Assembly: GCA_937129145.1 (NCBI GenBank)
Contig: CAKZMU010000007.1
Location: 96,956 to 160,955 of the forward strand
Source of the DNA: an uncultured Lacinutrix sp.
GTDB lineage: Bacteria > Bacteroidota > Bacteroidia > Flavobacteriales > Flavobacteriaceae
Length of the DNA stretch: 64,000 bases
Direction: 5' to 3'
Position 1 is the stretch's first letter. Each line of letters begins with the position of its first letter. The notes under the pieces are model-generated. The model did no database searches. It saw only the letters and a list, made by a program, of their open reading frames with translations, and was not told where the DNA came from. The position numbers and the translations under genes are program-made. This document shows, piece after piece, positions 60,244 to 64,000 of this stretch.

Positions 60244-61673
60244 TAATTCATTGCTTCTAATAAAGGGTAAATATTACTAAATAATGTACAAATATCATTT
60301 GGTTGTACAGAAAAATTTTGACTATGAACTAATTGATTCATTGATGTAACAGATAATATTCTATTAGGATTTGTTATTTCATTTAAAGCACCATGCAAAG
60401 TTTTTGTCATACCAGTATTTTTCTTTCCATTGGTAAGATGATTAGTTACTTCAGTTAATAAAGATTTTAAATTTTTATCATTACCATTTTTGGCAACTTT
60501 ACTTATTGTATTATCATCGCAATAACTTTTAGCCGATATCTCAAACATACTTCTTAAGATAAAACAAAATGCAATTGGGTTATCTTTTATAGATAATTTT
60601 AAAAGCTCATTTTTAAGAGTAACCACTTTAGGTCTATTACCTCTTGGGTGAAATTTTCTTAATAAAGCTCTTACATGCCGTTGAGTATTTGTGGCTGAAG
60701 CTTTTGGTGCTTGAGTTCCTTTATTTGAATTAGAACTACTGCTAGAACCTCCTGAATTGCTCCCACTATTAGAATTACCACTGTTAGTATTTGAGCCAGA
60801 AGTGTTATTCGATGAACCTCCCTGTTGAGAGGTGCTAGAGCCCTGAGTTGAATTACCAGTTGCAGTTGCAGTTGGAGTTGGATCTGGTTGAAAACCATAA
60901 GGAACTGTAAAATCAGTGTCCTTATCTCTAATTGTTCCAAATCCGATATTCCCTAACCCAATATTTAATAAAATATCTTCTAAACTAGATTTGTACTTAA
61001 TCTTTGGATAATTATTAGCGATTTCAATTGACTTTGAATATTTATACTTTTTAATCAGAGTTTTTAAAGCCTCATCTAAAATTGTTATGTAATAATCCCC
61101 AGACCATCTTTCCTTTTGCTGTACAGTTAAATTCTTACCTTCTTTTAAATATTTTTCTAAAAGATCTAATCCAGGTTCAGATACTCCATTCTCATCTCTA
61201 TTATGACGAGCTTTTGCAACTGAAGACCAAGGGTCACGACTAGCCTTTTCTCCTTTACCATGTGTTAATGAAACTATTTTATTCGCTTTATCAATATCCT
61301 TAGCATCAAAAATTAAACAAGGAATTTGTTTATTTTCTTTCTTCCATTTACCTGATAATTCATTGATTTTAGTTTTGATTGAATCCGGTATAGCAAAATC
61401 ATCAACTTTATAAATGCCATGTATCAATTTTAAAGCAGCTATTCTTCTGTTTCCCTCTTTTACAATTAGTTTACTACCATCCTTTAATACGATTAAATTT
61501 TCTGTTCCTAAATAACCATCATCAATAATACTATCAATAACAGCAAAAAATCTATCAGGCTTAATAGCTATCATAACATTAATTGCTTTCTTTTCTGACT
61601 TTTGAGGCATCATTCTTAAATTACTTAAATCAAGAGAAAGCTTACTGAAATCTACTTGTTGAGATTTAGACAT
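60243..61673 (-). CDS. ParB/Srx-like N domain protein with HEPN-like C-terminal domain
   Basis: A 476-residue protein from the ATG at 61671-61673; an ATG two codons upstream is also possible. Residues numbered from that upstream Met: ~1-130 carry a ParB/sulfiredoxin-like domain with LIVKEGNRRIAALKLIHG (GNRR at 77-80), and ~130-260 are a helical segment. Residues ~266-331 are a Ser/Gly/Asn/Thr-only linker. The C-terminal ~145 residues are helical, with FCFILRSMFEISAKSYC and SMNQLVHSQNF before a final PLLEAM helix, as in HEPN-like ends of defence proteins. Upstream of and coupled to the methylase. The role is unknown. Confidence 0.8.
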   Translation of the reverse strand: MSKSQQVDFSKLSLDLSNLRMMPQKSEKKAINVMIAIKPDRFFAVIDSIIDDGYLGTENLIVLKDGSKLIVKEGNRRIAALKLIHGIYKVDDFAIPDSIKTKINELSGKWKKENKQIPCLIFDAKDIDKANKIVSLTHGKGEKASRDPWSSVAKARHNRDENGVSEPGLDLLEKYLKEGKNLTVQQKERWSGDYYITILDEALKTLIKKYKYSKSIEIANNYPKIKYKSSLEDILLNIGLGNIGFGTIRDKDTDFTVPYGFQPDPTPTATATGNSTQGSSTSQQGGSSNNTSGSNTNSGNSNSGSNSGGSSSSSNSNKGTQAPKASATNTQRHVRALLRKFHPRGNRPKVVTLKNELLKLSIKDNPIAFCFILRSMFEISAKSYCDDNTISKVAKNGNDKNLKSLLTEVTNHLTNGKKNTGMTKTLHGALNEITNPNRILSVTSMNQLVHSQNFSVQPNDICTLFSNIYPLLEAMN

Positions 61674-61679
61674 ACACAA

Positions 61680-62238
61680 AATATATTTTAATAATTGAAA
61701 AACTAAATTTGCTAGTAATTAAGGGAGATCTTAAATATAGTAAATTTTGTGAGAATCTTTTTGAGGGAAAACCGTAAAAGTTTGAAAATAAGCTAATTTA
61801 AACTCATTCCACACCCATTCCACTGCGCTCCTATCCTATCGTCGCTTCGTAAAAAGAGTGTTTACTCGCTCAAATCTAATTTGATAAATAAGAGCTTGTG
61901 AACCGCAAAAGCGGTTTCATTAACTGAGTAAAGAAACTTATAGATTAAATTTTTCTACAATAAGAAGACTAACATGCGCTTTTAACCAAATCGAGGTACG
62001 AAGATTCATGAACTCATTAATTTAAAATAGAAATCTTGTGAATAAAGCCCATCTATACACTTCGGCTGCGCTCAGTGCAGGCTTCACGCAAGTACATTAT
62101 GCTTTTAATTATGGATTATCCAGTGGATGATTTATAATCAAAGCAAATAGAAGTATAAAATATGATTAAGTTCTAATGGTATTTAAATAATACCATCCTC
62201 AGGATGCACTCATTTAAATAGTATATGAAATGTAAGTA
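61680..62238. other. Non-coding spacer between the ParB-like gene and the dioxygenase (~0.56 kb)
   Basis: No coding frame is credible. It contains a small hairpin AACCGC (61901-61906)/GCGGTT (61911-61916). It also has two CG-richer tracts (around 61815-61850 and 62055-62090, the latter containing CTTCGGCTGCGCTCAGTG) that look like decayed palindromic repeats. It must hold the promoter of the ParB-like gene, but no consensus was found. Confidence 0.5.
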
Positions 62239-63174
62239 TTACTTTTTTATTATTTTTTGATAATGAACCTGTAGATCATTAACCTTTAATACACAGAAAT
62301 ACATACCAGAAGGCATTGCTATTTGTGGTCTCCAAACCGCTGTGTATTTTTCAGCCTCAAGTTGTTTTTCTTCAATATTGGCTACTAATTGTCCAGCAAG
62401 ATTATAAATTTCAATCTTTACTTTAGAAGGTTTAAAAAGACCATAATTTATATGTAATTCTTCTGTAAATGGATTTGGACTAACACCATATATCATACCA
62501 TTGGTTAGATGCAAATCACTCACTCCTAGCACTCCATTTCCATCAATAGCGATATCCCAAGTACCTTCCATAACGCCATTGTTACTAGTAAGCGGAATAA
62601 TTCTGTGTGTTGCATCATAAGTACCAGATGTAATGGATGCAGCAGCATCTCCTGGTATATCTGTATCTCCTTCAAAATAAATTTGTGTTGTTAATGTTGG
62701 GAAACCGGGAGTTGTAATCTTAAAATGAATATGACTTGGTCTATAACTACTTCCATTTAGGTATTTACCTGGCTGAATGGTTTCAATACTATAAAAGCCA
62801 GCACTATTTGATGACACTTTTCTTCTTAAATGATATCCAGAATTATCATAATCACCAGCATCGTTTGCATGCCATAGATCAATTACTGTATTTGGGATTA
62901 TTTCTGTGCAATCTAAATTTTTAACGACTCCAGTAATCCTCAATCTAGTTCCTGGTTCGGTATTTGGAACGATGATACCATCATTACTTACTGGTGCATT
63001 AGCTGTATAAAACGGTCCTTCTCCATAGTAATCTTGCGTTAACTGATTACAGCTTTGCATATTAGCACTACTATTTTCTTTTAATATGCTTGCATTACCC
63101 ATAAGAGGTGAAATACTTAATGCGGTTGTTGCTAAAACTGTGTTTTTTAAAAACTGTCTTCTGTCTTTTTTCAT
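62239..63174 (-). CDS. Tat-like-signal, T9SS-sorted intradiol ring-cleavage dioxygenase
   Basis: A 311-residue protein in three parts. Residues 1-~28 form a twin-arginine-like signal (DRRQFLKN, then TVLATTALSISPLMGNA). Residues ~45-205 form an intradiol dioxygenase domain with the Fe(III) ligands kept: Tyr in DAGDYDN, Tyr in PGKYLNGSSYRPSH, and both His of SHIHF. The last ~80 residues form a type A T9SS sorting domain (YGVSPNPFTEELHINYG to PSGMYFCVLKV). It is probably released or attached at the cell surface to cleave catechol-type compounds. Tat-like export combined with a T9SS tail is unusual. Confidence 0.9.
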   Translation of the reverse strand: MKKDRRQFLKNTVLATTALSISPLMGNASILKENSSANMQSCNQLTQDYYGEGPFYTANAPVSNDGIIVPNTEPGTRLRITGVVKNLDCTEIIPNTVIDLWHANDAGDYDNSGYHLRRKVSSNSAGFYSIETIQPGKYLNGSSYRPSHIHFKITTPGFPTLTTQIYFEGDTDIPGDAAASITSGTYDATHRIIPLTSNNGVMEGTWDIAIDGNGVLGVSDLHLTNGMIYGVSPNPFTEELHINYGLFKPSKVKIEIYNLAGQLVANIEEKQLEAEKYTAVWRPQIAMPSGMYFCVLKVNDLQVHYQKIIKK

Positions 63175-63266
63175 AGCGCAAAATTGATATTAAATATTAG
63201 TTGTTTACTTGGAATTATTGAATGTTTAGGCTTTTTACCCTTCTGATTTTACATCAGGGCAAAAAA

Positions 63267-63304
63267 AAGGGAATTAAGAACCGTTAAAAGTTCAAAATTC
63301 CCTT
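63267..63304. terminator. Possible hairpin in the spacer upstream of the dioxygenase
   Basis: AAGGGAATT (63267-63275) pairs with AATTCCCTT (63296-63304), a 9-bp stem with a 20-nt loop; a related AGGGAATTT follows at 63317-63325. A second weak hairpin (CTGAT/ATCAG, 63243-63256) lies next to it. It could be a terminator or a leader structure; the long loop makes the call weak. Confidence 0.3.
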
Positions 63305-63426
63305 AGCTATTAATCTAGGGAATTTAAATACATTTACCTTTATTAGCCAAATTTATTCAACAAATCAAAAATTGAAAAACTTGTATCAATTCTGTCAACT
63401 TAAAATTTGTATTTAATTTTTGGTGA

Positions 63427-64000
63427 AAAAGGAAAATTATATTAAAAGCTAAGGAACTTGCTACCAAATATGAACGGTTTCATTTGCTTAATGAGATTCT
63501 AGCTAGACAAATTGCCTACGTCATTGAGTTTGAAAAGAAGAAAATTACTGAGCCAGTCATCAATCTGATTAATGAGCAAAAGCAATTGGCGATTATTCAA
63601 GAAACTGAATTAGAACTCCAAACTAAGAACAGAGAACTGTTCAGCATCTATAGGTCTGGAGCAGACATACAAGACCCAGCTGTAAACAGCCGTGTAGTTA
63701 TGCTGGTATCTGAAATTGAGCGATATAGATTTAGAATTAGCGATTGGCTCACCATAGGCACCAAGTTTTACCGTGGACTATCTAACTACCATCAAATTCA
63801 GAGAGACTGGCCCTCAAGCTTTGAACAAACCAAACTTGAGTATGAATTGTATCAGGCCAAACCGCACTTTAAAGAAGAAGATTCCTATAACTATAAGATA
63901 TGCCTGGCTAACCTGATGGCTCGTGCAAGTTCCGCTGGAGAAAGTAAGTGGTTTACAACTACTATAGAGGAAATGAAGAACTTGTCCAGCAATTCCTTTA
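63427..64000 (+). CDS. Open frame running off the window, unknown, start unresolved
   Basis: After a TGA at 63424-63426 the frame stays open to the window end (191 codons), encoding a charged helical sequence. It includes ITEPVINLINEQKQLAII, ELELQTKNRELFSIY and RYRFRISDWLTIGTKFYRGL. No ATG occurs before 63700; TTG at 63484 is the best early start. The long open run and slightly less AT-rich codons than neighbours suggest real coding DNA. I do not recognise the family. It may be the 5' part of an accessory gene, or a gene that lost its start. Confidence 0.5.

Noticed and set aside
1..64000. CRISPR array, rRNA operon or intact insertion sequence
   Set aside because: No regularly spaced repeats with unique spacers, no rRNA signature sequences and no transposase-like protein were seen.

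Overview
The window is chromosomal DNA from a bacterium of the phylum Bacteroidota, almost certainly the family Flavobacteriaceae and probably marine. The evidence is an AT-rich base composition, no Shine-Dalgarno sequences but several TAnnTTTG -7 promoter boxes, the type IX secretion (T9SS) regulator PorX, two proteins ending in type A T9SS sorting domains, the LpxC-FabZ fusion, fused HisB and HisIE, and a long-form HisG. Species cannot be named from the sequence alone.

Layout. Positions 1-5038 hold a cut-off HTH regulator, an M14 peptidase behind three palindromic operator-like sites, an Lrp/AsnC regulator, a DinB-like protein, aroB and proline dehydrogenase. Positions 5059-20872 hold an exopolysaccharide locus: BY-kinase/Wzc, Wza-type export lipoprotein, dehydratase, DegT aminotransferase, polysaccharide deacetylase, FemAB-like transferase, PglC-like initiating transferase, GT4 glycosyltransferase, asparagine synthase, Wzy/ligase-like protein and Wzx-like flippase. 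Positions 21152-24367 encode a 1071-residue T9SS cell-surface protein with eight Ig-like repeats. Positions 24427-29004 carry alanine dehydrogenase, small membrane proteins, tsaE and porX on the minus strand. Positions 29041-39829 carry plus-strand housekeeping genes: an HD hydrolase, lpxD, lpxC/fabZ, lpxA, efp, a second lpxD, sucD, fabG, a VWA membrane protein and an SPFH protein.

Positions 39886-47772 are a complete histidine operon (leader peptide with attenuator, then hisG-D-C-B-H-A-F-IE). It is interrupted by an orphan CdiI-type immunity gene and by several REP-like palindromes. Positions 47788-57831 hold mixed conserved genes: DUF1853, a TruA-like protein, DUF2461, DUF72, an intradiol dioxygenase, the fused histidine-degradation enzyme FTCD, a thioesterase, an MscS channel, an OmpA-like lipoprotein and an exported methyltransferase.

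Positions 57832-64000 are the most accessory part: a gene desert with degenerate repeats, a broken NERD-like gene, and a translationally coupled ParB-like/HEPN-like protein plus D12-class adenine methylase next to a 33-bp direct repeat. A Tat-like plus T9SS secreted intradiol dioxygenase follows, then an open frame that leaves the window. The ParB-like/methylase/NERD-remnant cluster is the best candidate for an undescribed (defence or DNA-modification) system.
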